DNA of 64,000 nucleotides from Clostridiales bacterium (GTDB lineage Bacteria > Bacillota > Clostridia > Peptostreptococcales > Anaerovoracaceae): assembly GCA_009776955.1 (NCBI GenBank), contig WRMW01000005.1:1-64000 (forward strand). The letters are read 5' to 3'. Both the position numbers and the translations under genes were made by a program. Shown here in pieces: positions 1 to 8,000 of this stretch (the first letter of the stretch is position 1; every line of letters starts with the position of its first letter). Below the pieces are notes generated by a model that ran no database searches, had not been told where the DNA came from, and saw nothing but the letters and a program-made list of their open reading frames with translations.

Positions 1-3000
1 ACGCTGCCCGTCGAGGTCGGGAAGTTCACGCCTGCCACGTCCTCGCCTATATACACATAGAGCGTGTCGGCGCTCGCCCTGTTTAGCTGCGTGTTGATGT
101 TCACCCTGCGCGCCGCCGCATTCGCGGCCATCGTCACGTTGGTGAAGCTTTTGGGGGCGAGCGAGGCTACAAGGTCGTTGCTCATTACGGCGTAGCGTAG
201 GCTTTTTTCGATGACAAGCCTTTCCGCCCCTGCGGTGAAGTCGAAGCTGTATGGCATTTCCATGGCGCCCAAATTCGTCACGGGCTTGTTTTCAAAGCTT
301 CTCACCGCATAGACGCTGTCGGCCGACATGAGCAAGCCCGTGCCCGCCCCCGAAGTAGCCTTGTCCGCATCGTACGAAACGGTGACCCTGAAGTCCGTAT
401 CACCTGCCGCCTCCGACAGCTCCAATGTGACCTTGCTGTCCGTCACGTTCACGTTCAAGACCACGACATCATCGTCGCTCGTGATGCCGTCCACCGAGAA
501 CGCCGCCACATCAGGCACGGACGCTTCACTCAGAGCCGCCCCGAATGTTATCGTCAAAACATCGTCCTCGACCATGGCGCTTACGAACGGCGGCGGGCCT
601 TCAACCGTCACCTCTGCCACGTCCGACCGCACAGGGGTCGCGCCCAGTGCCCTCACCTCGCAGAAGTAGTAATAGGTTCCGGCGGTAAGGCCGGTCGGTA
701 TCGCAAAATCCGGGTTTGCCGATACGCTGCTTGCCGCCGTCCCGCCTACATTGCTGTCCGTGGTGTTCGAGTACCATTGATAAGTGAGCGGCGTGCCGCT
801 CGGATCCACGCTCGCCGCCACCGTAAGGCTGCCGCTGATATTATCCTCAACCACGGTCGTATTCCGCTCTGGCTGCGTGTCGATGGTTATTGTGACGGTG
901 GGCTCAGGCTCATTCTCCCCCCGAATATGGCTTGGGATGACATCGCTCTGCAAGTCATCCCCCTTGTACTGGGGCATGCCGGTCAGCACGGGCATCTTGC
1001 CGTCGGCCAGGATCCAGCGCTCAGAACTATAGCCCCTCTCGGCGTGGCTCCACCAAGCGGCGCTCGCCACGCTCTCGCGGTAGATGCTCGCGCCTTGGAA
1101 ATTCGAGCGGTCCAGGCCGCTCGTGGGCGCCGTGCCGTTCACCCTCATATGCCCGTTTGCGTAGTTGTATATGTACTGATACTGACCACCGTCCGGCTGG
1201 ATTCTGTAGTCCGTATAGAGAAGATTATCCGCCGAGCCGATGCGACCGGTCGCCTCCGCGCCGCTGACCGCGCTGCCCAGCGCCACCGTGCCTCCGATTT
1301 TGCGTCTTCCGTTTGCGGCACCGTTCGGGCCGCTGCGGTAGGGGTCGTTCATTACCCCGCCGAGGATGCCGCCGCCGCGCCCCACGCCTGTCACGGCCTC
1401 GGTGGAATAGCAGTTTCGTATCAGCGTGTCGGGGTCCTGCCGAGTTGCGGGCGCAAACCCACCGGCAAGGCCGCCAGCCACGTCGCCGCCGTTTACGGGC
1501 ATCGTGGAATAACAATCCGTAAGGTTGCCGGCATATTCACTAAGGAAACCGATAAGGCCGCCGGCCACCAAGCCGGACACGCCGCCCCCATCAGGCCCAG
1601 GCATGGCCGCGCTGCGGAACATCATCGTTACATATCCAATACCCGCAAGGCCGCCGGCAAACTCGGCGTTTGCGCCGCCGTCCACCTCGCCCATATAAAG
1701 GTTGTTTTTGAACTTCAATTCCTCGTCGGGGATCGTGCGCGAATTGATGCCGCCGTCCCACCAACCGACAAGGCCGCCGATGGCATCGGCATAGCCCTCG
1801 GCCCATACCCTGTTGCCGCCGCCGTCCTGCGTGCTGACCACGGCGCAGTTCTGCACAATAGGCCCGTTATCAGTACGGGCGGCAAGCGTGCCGGCCGATA
1901 CGTGGGCGCTATAGCTGTCGGTCGTCCTGTCATCGGGGCGCGAACGCCTGCTTTCCGGCACGCATATCTGTGCGTCCTCGATGATGAGGTCTTTCACGGT
2001 GGCTCGATACCAAGTACCGTCTATGGAGCGCGATATCATCATCCCAAAAAGCCCGAACAGCGTGCGGCTCTGGTCCGGCTGATGGCCTGGCAGCAGATCG
2101 CCGCCCGCATCCCGCCTCGCCACGCCGGTGGAAAGACCCCTTATCACATGGCCGCCGCCGTCAAACACGCCGCCAAACCTGTTTTCGTTGCTATCGTAAA
2201 TGCCTATCGGTATCCAGTCCGGGTAATCGCTGAGATCCAGGTCTTTTGTCAGTTTCACGGTGATGCCGGTAAATGTGCGGTCGGGGCCGGCGCCGAATTG
2301 TTGCGCCCCTCTTGTGCCCGAGTTCACCATGGCGGCAAACTCCACCAGGTCTACCTCGTTATTTATCTCATACTCGGTGATTGTATCTGGGTCGAAATCC
2401 ATATTGCCGCTTACAAGATATTTGGGCAGCTCGCCGGGCTGGTAGGCTCCCGCCGGCATATTGCTCAGTACCGGCGAGCGGTTGTTTTGGAAAGACCATA
2501 CACCCCCCGCGCCCGCAAAGACGCCGCTCCAAAAGCTGCTGCCGCGCATATCCCCCGATGTCGTGGAAATTCCGTCCCTGGCCGGGTCGGGGTTGTCCAC
2601 CGTTTCTGTAGCTATCAGCATATCGTCCCATGCATAATTGTTTGAGACCTCGCCTCCGCCCGTGACGGCGCCCGCGATGCGCCCGGCCTTGTCCGCAAGA
2701 CCCGCGCTGTGCGTCGTCCTGATAATGCGGAACATGGTCACATTGTTCTTCACCTGCCCGCCGTCCACCCTGCCGACGATGCCGCCCGTATCGCTTGACG
2801 GACTGTTGGAATGGCTTATCGAGTTGTGGCCGAATTCGTTCGAGCCGCCCCGGAAGCGCGCGGCGGAGGTGCTATAGCTCCTGAATATGCCGCTGTCCTC
2901 GCTGCCGGATGAGGCGTCTAATAAGCCTGCTATGCCGCCGACATAGCCTGTGCTGTTCGGCGATGCGCTGATGACCCCGTCGAAATAGCAGTCCTCGACA

Positions 3001-4148
3001 ATCATCGGGATGTCCGGGTCGCTTGATACGGCCTCGCCCACAATGCCGCCCACATGCCTCATGCTCGGAGAAACTTGCCCCCAGAAATAGCAGCCGCTTA
3101 TCTTGCTGTTTACGGCCTTGCCCACAATGCCGCCGGCACGCCCTCCGGAATCGCCCGGATTAATGGTGGTTTCATAATACACGCCTCCGGCGTCGCCGTT
3201 TTCGTAATAAGGCCGCGCCATGGCGGAGTTCACTATCTCGCCCTCTGTTATCTGCGCCGCTATGCCGCCCCCCGTATGCGTGTTGGTTGAACTGGTAGAG
3301 GTAAAGACGCTCATGCGGACATTGCGTATGATGCCGGCTGTATAAACCTCGTTGTCCTTGTCATAATTTCCTTCAACGTAGCCGAACAGGCCGGTGACTG
3401 GTGGACTGGGCGACGGACCGGTATTCCATGCCCCGTGGTTCAGCCCTTGGATGATATGCCCGTTTCCGTCGAATATGCCGGTGAAGGGCTTGTCATGCGT
3501 GCCTATCGGTGTCCAAATGAAGCCCACGATGGCAGGGTCGTAGCCCGGTTGCGAGGCGTTTCGGTCGGGGAAGGTGATGTCCGCCGTAAGCTGGGCGTGT
3601 ACGGGCTTGAGGCCCTTGGAAGGGTCGACAGGGTCGATATCCTCGTCGAACTCGCCGGCGTTGTAGTCGTCGGCAAACTGCCCAAGCGCTTGCCAGGTCC
3701 CGATGTTCACCTGCACCACGCCGTCCGACATGGCTTGCAGGGGCGGGGCAGCTTCGTCGGTGGTTTCGTCCTCGTCATCCGTCATTGCGGAGAGGCCGGT
3801 GTCGGGGTCCTCGTCCGAGTTGACGTCATCTTCTGTCATTGCGAGGGGGCTTGACTCGTCCGCCGATGACTCCCCTTCGGGCCCCCGCGGCAATCCATGC
3901 TCGTCATCCCCCTCGCCAGGGGTTTCCTCTCCCTCATTGCTGGATTGCTTCGTCGCGATTTCATCGCTCCTCGCAATGACGGATGACTCGTCCTCACCCT
4001 CCGTCACCGCGAGGGGGGCGAACGCATCCGCCATCGCACCGCTCGGCACGCTCGTTGCTGCGCCGGGCATCACCCCAAGCACAAGCACAAAAACAAGCGC
4101 CAGCGCCAAAAGCGCTCTCCTTGTTTTGCTTCCATTATAGTTGTTCAT
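1..4148 (-). CDS. Giant modular surface protein 1, GLUG-type repeats (3' end outside window)
   Basis: At least 1382 codons stay open from ATG 4148 to the window edge, so the C-terminus is missing. An AGGAGG site lies 8-9 nt before the ATG. A Lys/Arg-rich signal peptide with a hydrophobic core (residues about 8-33) is followed by an acidic, Glu/Asp/Ser-rich linker to about residue 150. Residues about 195-1015 carry many Gly-Gly-[IL]-x-G repeats with interspersed Asn/Cys-Tyr-Phe motifs, typical of GLUG-repeat surface proteins. An Ig-like domain (about 1080) and a SwmB-like domain (about 1180) follow. From the Ig-like domain on, it closely matches the neighbouring giant protein (5081-10363). It is probably a secreted or wall-bound adhesin or carbohydrate-binding protein; the ligand cannot be told from sequence. 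Confidence 0.85.
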   Translation of the reverse strand, partial: MNNYNGSKTRRALLALALVFVLVLGVMPGAATSVPSGAMADAFAPLAVTEGEDESSVIARSDEIATKQSSNEGEETPGEGDDEHGLPRGPEGESSADESSPLAMTEDDVNSDEDPDTGLSAMTDDEDETTDEAAPPLQAMSDGVVQVNIGTWQALGQFADDYNAGEFDEDIDPVDPSKGLKPVHAQLTADITFPDRNASQPGYDPAIVGFIWTPIGTHDKPFTGIFDGNGHIIQGLNHGAWNTGPSPSPPVTGLFGYVEGNYDKDNEVYTAGIIRNVRMSVFTSTSSTNTHTGGGIAAQITEGEIVNSAMARPYYENGDAGGVYYETTINPGDSGGRAGGIVGKAVNSKISGCYFWGQVSPSMRHVGGIVGEAVSSDPDIPMIVEDCYFDGVISASPNSTGYVGGIAGLLDASSGSEDSGIFRSYSTSAARFRGGSNEFGHNSISHSNSPSSDTGGIVGRVDGGQVKNNVTMFRIIRTTHSAGLADKAGRIAGAVTGGGEVSNNYAWDDMLIATETVDNPDPARDGISTTSGDMRGSSFWSGVFAGAGGVWSFQNNRSPVLSNMPAGAYQPGELPKYLVSGNMDFDPDTITEYEINNEVDLVEFAAMVNSGTRGAQQFGAGPDRTFTGITVKLTKDLDLSDYPDWIPIGIYDSNENRFGGVFDGGGHVIRGLSTGVARRDAGGDLLPGHQPDQSRTLFGLFGMMISRSIDGTWYRATVKDLIIEDAQICVPESRRSRPDDRTTDSYSAHVSAGTLAARTDNGPIVQNCAVVSTQDGGGNRVWAEGYADAIGGLVGWWDGGINSRTIPDEELKFKNNLYMGEVDGGANAEFAGGLAGIGYVTMMFRSAAMPGPDGGGVSGLVAGGLIGFLSEYAGNLTDCYSTMPVNGGDVAGGLAGGFAPATRQDPDTLIRNCYSTEAVTGVGRGGGILGGVMNDPYRSGPNGAANGRRKIGGTVALGSAVSGAEATGRIGSADNLLYTDYRIQPDGGQYQYIYNYANGHMRVNGTAPTSGLDRSNFQGASIYRESVASAAWWSHAERGYSSERWILADGKMPVLTGMPQYKGDDLQSDVIPSHIRGENEPEPTVTITIDTQPERNTTVVEDNISGSLTVAASVDPSGTPLTYQWYSNTTDSNVGGTAASSVSANPDFAIPTGLTAGTYYYFCEVRALGATPVRSDVAEVTVEGPPPFVSAMVEDDVLTITFGAALSEASVPDVAAFSVDGITSDDDVVVLNVNVTDSKVTLELSEAAGDTDFRVTVSYDADKATSGAGTGLLMSADSVYAVRSFENKPVTNLGAMEMPYSFDFTAGAERLVIEKSLRYAVMSNDLVASLAPKSFTNVTMAANAAARRVNINTQLNRASADTLYVYIGEDVAGVNFPTSTGS
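3940..3983. repeat. Dispersed palindromic element, copy inside a coding region
   Basis: A 44-nt copy with the same ends as the 32-nt element at 4182-4213 (CTGGATTGCTTCG at one end, CGCAATGACGGA at the other) and a longer centre. It lies in frame within the acidic linker of giant surface protein 1 and encodes a SVIARSDEIATKQS-like stretch. Half-copies (GTCATTGCG plus a few bases) recur in the same linker near 3781 and 3836 and in giant protein 2 near 9978 and 10218. Confidence 0.7.
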
Positions 4149-4181
4149 CGTCCGTACCTCCTAAACTACCAAGACCACTTA

Positions 4182-4213
4182 TCCGTCATTGCGAGCGGAG
4201 CGAAGCAATCCAG
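4182..4213. repeat. Short palindromic mobile-like element with 4-bp target duplication
   Basis: A 32-nt partly palindromic sequence (core TTGCGAGCGGAGCGAAGCAA) is flanked by CTTA at 4178-4181 and again at 4214-4217. The paralogous leader of the next giant gene (around 10380-10400) has the same flanks with a single CTTA and no element, so it behaves as an empty site. The element lies in the 5' leader of giant surface protein 1, between the ribosome binding site and the conserved upstream block. Confidence 0.75.
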
Positions 4214-4258
4214 CTTACAAACTTACCCCTATCGTTTCACAGAAAAACAAAAAGTAAA

Positions 4259-4291
4259 TGGACTAGATTCACACATATGGACTAGATTCAC
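4259..4291 (-). promoter_or_regulatory. Paired 14-bp direct repeats upstream of giant surface gene 1
   Basis: Two identical copies of TGGACTAGATTCAC (GTGAATCTAGTCCA in the coding direction) start exactly 19 bp apart. They sit inside a block (about 4218-4292) conserved with the upstream region of giant surface gene 2 (10388-10464), while more distal sequence diverges. The spacing of about two helical turns fits a regulator binding as a tandem dimer. No clear -10/-35 pair could be fixed, so the role as operator or activator site is inferred. Confidence 0.55.
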
Positions 4292-4346
4292 GTTTTCACC
4301 GCTTTTTTTGAAAAAATATCGAAAATAATTCAAAAACACGCCAACA

Positions 4347-4375
4347 TTGACATTTGTGGATACTTTGTGTATCTT
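4347..4375 (+). promoter_or_regulatory. Promoter and operator of the RelB/YafQ-type operon
   Basis: TTGACA (4347-4352) and TATCTT (4370-4375) are separated by 17 bp. The inverted repeat GATAC-TTTGT-GTATC (4359-4373) overlaps the -10 box, as expected for autoregulation by a RelB-type antitoxin or toxin-antitoxin complex. Transcription would start near 4382, right at the ribosome binding site, giving a very short leader. Confidence 0.6.
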
Positions 4376-4396
4376 CTCGGTAGGAGGTGATTGGTT

Positions 4397-4726
4397 ATGT
4401 CAAGCACACGTTCAAGCAGTATGCACATTCGGGTCAATCCCGGAATAAAAGAGGGGGTTGAGCCGATTCTTGCCGCGATTGGTTTGTCTTTCAGCGATGT
4501 TTTCAACCTCACGCTCAACCAGATATATCTAAAGCGCAGAATCCCCTTTGAGCTGTCCTCTGTGGAATTGACCGAGAACGGCTACACTCCTGAAGTTGAG
4601 GCGGGGCTGCTATTGGCGGCCGAGGAAGCGCATGCCGCTGTTGCGAATGGAACCGCGAAGATATACAAAAACGCCGCAGAAATGTTTGCCGAATGGGACA
4701 AAGAGGACGAAGAAGACGATGACTGA
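4397..4726 (+). CDS. RelB/DinJ-family antitoxin
   Basis: A 109-residue protein. The N-terminal part (MHIRVNPGIKEGVEPILAAI...) resembles the ribbon-helix-helix DNA-binding region of RelB/DinJ antitoxins; the C-terminal half is acidic and ends in an Asp/Glu run. Such antitoxins neutralise their partner RNase and repress their own promoter. ATG 4397 is chosen because AGGAGG at 4382-4387 is correctly spaced; a TTG at 4391 is in frame but too close. The end overlaps the start of the YafQ-type toxin gene by 8 nt, so the two are translationally coupled. Confidence 0.85.
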   Translation: MSSTRSSSMHIRVNPGIKEGVEPILAAIGLSFSDVFNLTLNQIYLKRRIPFELSSVELTENGYTPEVEAGLLLAAEEAHAAVANGTAKIYKNAAEMFAEWDKEDEEDDD

Positions 4727-5006
4727 AAAGTACAGACCCATTGAAAGCAAGCACTTCAAGAAGGGGCGCAGACTTGCTGTAAAGCGAGGGCTCGATATGT
4801 CGCTTCTGAAGTGGGCTGTCAGCCAATTGGCGCAGGATATTCCCCTGCCTGCGAACTGGAAAGACCACCGGCTAAAAGGCAAATTGAAGCATTTGCGGGA
4901 ATGTCATATCGGCGGCTCGGCCGATTGGCTTCTTGTGTACGAGAAGCGGGAAACCGAAATGATACTCTACCTTGTCGGCACAGGGTCGCATAAGGATTTG
5001 CTTTAG
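4719..5006 (+). CDS. yafQ: YafQ/RelE-family mRNA interferase toxin
   Basis: A 95-residue protein of typical YafQ length. It has the family's conserved pattern: DHRLKG near the middle, then RECHIGG..ADWLLVY, and a C-terminal GTGSHKDLL. These supply the His, Asp and C-terminal His residues used for ribosome-dependent mRNA cleavage in YafQ. The start ATG at 4719 lies inside the antitoxin's last codons. The gene ends just before a strong hairpin terminator. The pair sits between two giant surface genes on the other strand. The active-site residues look intact, so it is probably functional. Confidence 0.88.
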   Translation: MTEKYRPIESKHFKKGRRLAVKRGLDMSLLKWAVSQLAQDIPLPANWKDHRLKGKLKHLRECHIGGSADWLLVYEKRETEMILYLVGTGSHKDLL

Positions 5007-5014
5007 CTAGAGAA

Positions 5015-5046
5015 GGGGGGCGGTGGTAACACCGCCCCCCCTTTAT
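5015..5046. terminator. Bidirectional hairpin terminator
   Basis: A perfect 11-bp GC stem (GGGGGGCGGTG / CACCGCCCCCC) with a GTAA loop, followed by a short T-rich run. It lies between the converging yafQ gene and giant surface gene 2 and could end transcription in both directions. Confidence 0.75.
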
Positions 5047-5077
5047 TCGTCATTGCGAGCGGAGCGAAGCAATCCAG
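5046..5077. repeat. Second copy of the 32-nt palindromic element
   Basis: Matches the element at 4182-4213 base for base except the second position. It lies three bases beyond the stop codon of giant surface gene 2, directly after the hairpin terminator. Confidence 0.7.
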
Positions 5078-5080
5078 TCC

Positions 5081-8000
5081 TCAATCAAGCGGGGCGTATG
5101 CCACCGCCCCTGTCGCCAGGTCGATGCTGAGGCGGACGGCCACGGAAGTCCTTGTTCCTTTTACGTTCCCTTGCAGCTGCGCGTATATGTAATACTCGTC
5201 ATCCTCGAAGGTCATATACGGCCGTAGGTCGAGTTTGTTCGTCGCCTGCACGAAGAACATACCGTTGGTCGAGACGTTTATCCGTGATTTCGCCGTGTAG
5301 CCCATAATGCGGAACTCGTCCGGCACGTTGCGGTTGACGGTGAGCGCGCCAGTGTTCACGTTGTAGACGAACAGGCCGCCAGAGCCGCCGAGCAGAGCCT
5401 CTATGTCATCGGAACCGTCGGGCCCGCCCCTTGTGATGTCTATTGGCTTCGTGAGGCCGTCCCTGAACCTTGCGTTGTTGCCGCTGCCTGTCAGGGGGCT
5501 GCTCATAAGCGAGTAGGGCTGCGTCAAAGTGGCGGCCTCCCTGAGATAGACGTAAGCGCCCGCCCAGTCCTCTCTTATCGGCATGGCGGTGCGTGTGACG
5601 CGTGTCCACTTGCCTCCGTTAAGAATGCTCGCCTCGATGCCGCCGGACAGGGTCGCCGTCCCCAATGTCCCATCGATAATGCCGGACTGTATCTGCCCTT
5701 GTAGCGTGGTCGCGTCCGTTCCGGTCGGGAGCGTGCCGTCAAGCTTCACGACAAGGTACTCCTGCGAAGTCCTTGCGGAGAATGTCATCGTGTTGGCGTT
5801 GACCTTGGGGTATGCCGTGCGGTTTCGCACCTTGGGTATCCTGAACTGCCCCGATGCCGCCCCCGCCCCGATAGTGCTGTCGATGGCAGCCCTGCGTATC
5901 CTGAACTGGGCGTTGTTTGCTGTCGAGTCGGGATTGAACAGCTCGGTCGGCACAAACATGCCCTCCACTATGGCTTTGGTGTTGAGGGGGTTGGCGAAGT
6001 TGTCGGTAGACCACTCATAGTTTAGGCTTCTGTCTGGCACCCTCCATAAGGGCTTGGTGCCGCCGAACTCGCCCGCCCCGCTCGCGAAGTCCACGAAGCT
6101 GCCGACCTTATGGGCGGTGTTCCACTTCTGGTTCGGCGTGGCGTTGACTGTGGCAAGCTCCACTGTCGGTGAGGCGAATATCGGGTTGATTGCTCTGTTC
6201 GCTGCTTCGACGTTCCCCAAGGTTCTTGCGAACACCCTCGCCCCCGCCGCCGATTCTAGGCGGGTCAGCCCGCCCTTATGGGTTGTTGACGTGTTCGACC
6301 CGTTGGTGGCGAAATTGCTGTTGTTGGCGGTCTGGAGGTCAAGCCCCAGGCCGTGGGCGGTCTCAAACCACCCGTCGAGAACTATCTCGCTCGCCGCATA
6401 GTCATAGCGGTATGAGCCCCTTAGCTCTGCAACGGTCGCGGGGCGGCTGAGGGGGATGACCCGCACCATGCCGCTTTCGACCAATTCCCTTATCTCGTTT
6501 TGGAACACGCTGCCCGTCGAGGTCGGGAAGTTCACGCCTGCCACGTCCTCGCCTATATACACATAGAGCGTGTCGGCGCTCGCCCTGTTTAGCTGCGTGT
6601 TGATGTTCACCCTACGCGCCGCCGCATTCGCGGCCATCGTCACGTTGGTGAAGCTTCTGGGGGCGAGCGATGCGACAAGGTCGTTGCTCATTACGGCGTA
6701 GCGGAGGCTCTTTTCGATTACAAGCCTTTCCGCCCCTGCGGTGAAGTCGAAGCTGTATGGCATTTCCATCGCGCCCAGATTCGTCACGTGCTTGTCCGTA
6801 AAGCTCTTTACCTCGTAATCCCCGTCGGCCGTCGGCGCCTTGAGCTTGTTCAAGCCCGCCTTGTCCGCATCATACGAAACGGTAACCCTGAAGTCCGTAT
6901 CCCCTGCCGCTTCCGACAGCGTGAGCGTCACCGTGGCACCGTCTAACTCCACTTCCAAGACTACGACATCGCCATCGCTCGTGATGCCGCCCACCGAGAA
7001 CGCCGCCACATCAGGCACGGACGTACTATCCAACGCCGCCCCGAATGTTATCGTCAAAACATCGTCGTCCACCACCGCGCTTACGAACGGCGGCGGGCCC
7101 TTCACCGTCACAACCGCCACGTCCGACCGCACAGGGGTCGCGCCCAATGCCCGCACCTCGCAGAAGTAGTAGTATGTTCCGACCGCAAGGTCCGTCGGTA
7201 TCGCAAAATTCGCAGCCGTCGCTCCGCCTATAGCCGTCCCGCCCGCACTGCTGTTCGTCGTGTTTGAATACCATTGGTAAGTGGGTACGACGGTGGACGG
7301 ATCCACGCTCGCCGCCACCGTAAGCCTGTCCGCCGATGTGATATCGCCCTCTACCACGGTCATCGTCGCCGCAGGCTGAGTGTCGATGGTTATCTTAGCG
7401 GCGATGGTGCCGTCCACGACCACAGATGTACTCGCTGTGATACTGGTAGTGGAGCTCCCATATCGCGAGCTGAAGTTGACCCACCGGCCGGACGTTTCCG
7501 CAAGCCCTGTCACAAAGCCCTGGTCGAATTTTGTGTCGGTGTTGTAAGCGTTAAACAGGTCTGCATTCCACACCAATATATGGCTCGCATTGGTCGGCAG
7601 CACCGTCGGCACTATGCGGTTGGTTTCGCCAACAGCCAGGTTCAGTCGGTTGTTGCTGTCGAGCACATTGCCGCTGTCGTCCCTCAGCGTGATCGACTGG
7701 GGCGCGACCGCCAAATCCGCATCGCCCATGGTGGAGTCTGCCCATGTAGGATTGCCGGCCTTGAATTGATAAACGTTGTTGTGGTCCGCCACCACCTCTT
7801 TGGACGTGGCGGCGTAGTGCCCCTGGAGATCCGTCGGGGATTTCAGGGCGGCGTTGTACCATCCTGTGGGCACGAATACATACGAGCGGCCGCTAGAGTT
7901 TTGCGAGAGGACGTTGGTGTACAGGCGCAGCTCGTTCCCCAGCACTATATCCGGTGACTGAGTAATGTATTCTTCGCCGGTTGTGGCATTTTTGCGGTCG

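Noticed and set aside
777-2645. A 622-codon plus-strand open frame
   Set aside because: It is the antisense shadow of giant surface gene 1; its sequence is rich in Arg, Ala and His with no recognisable domain, and there is no ribosome binding site.
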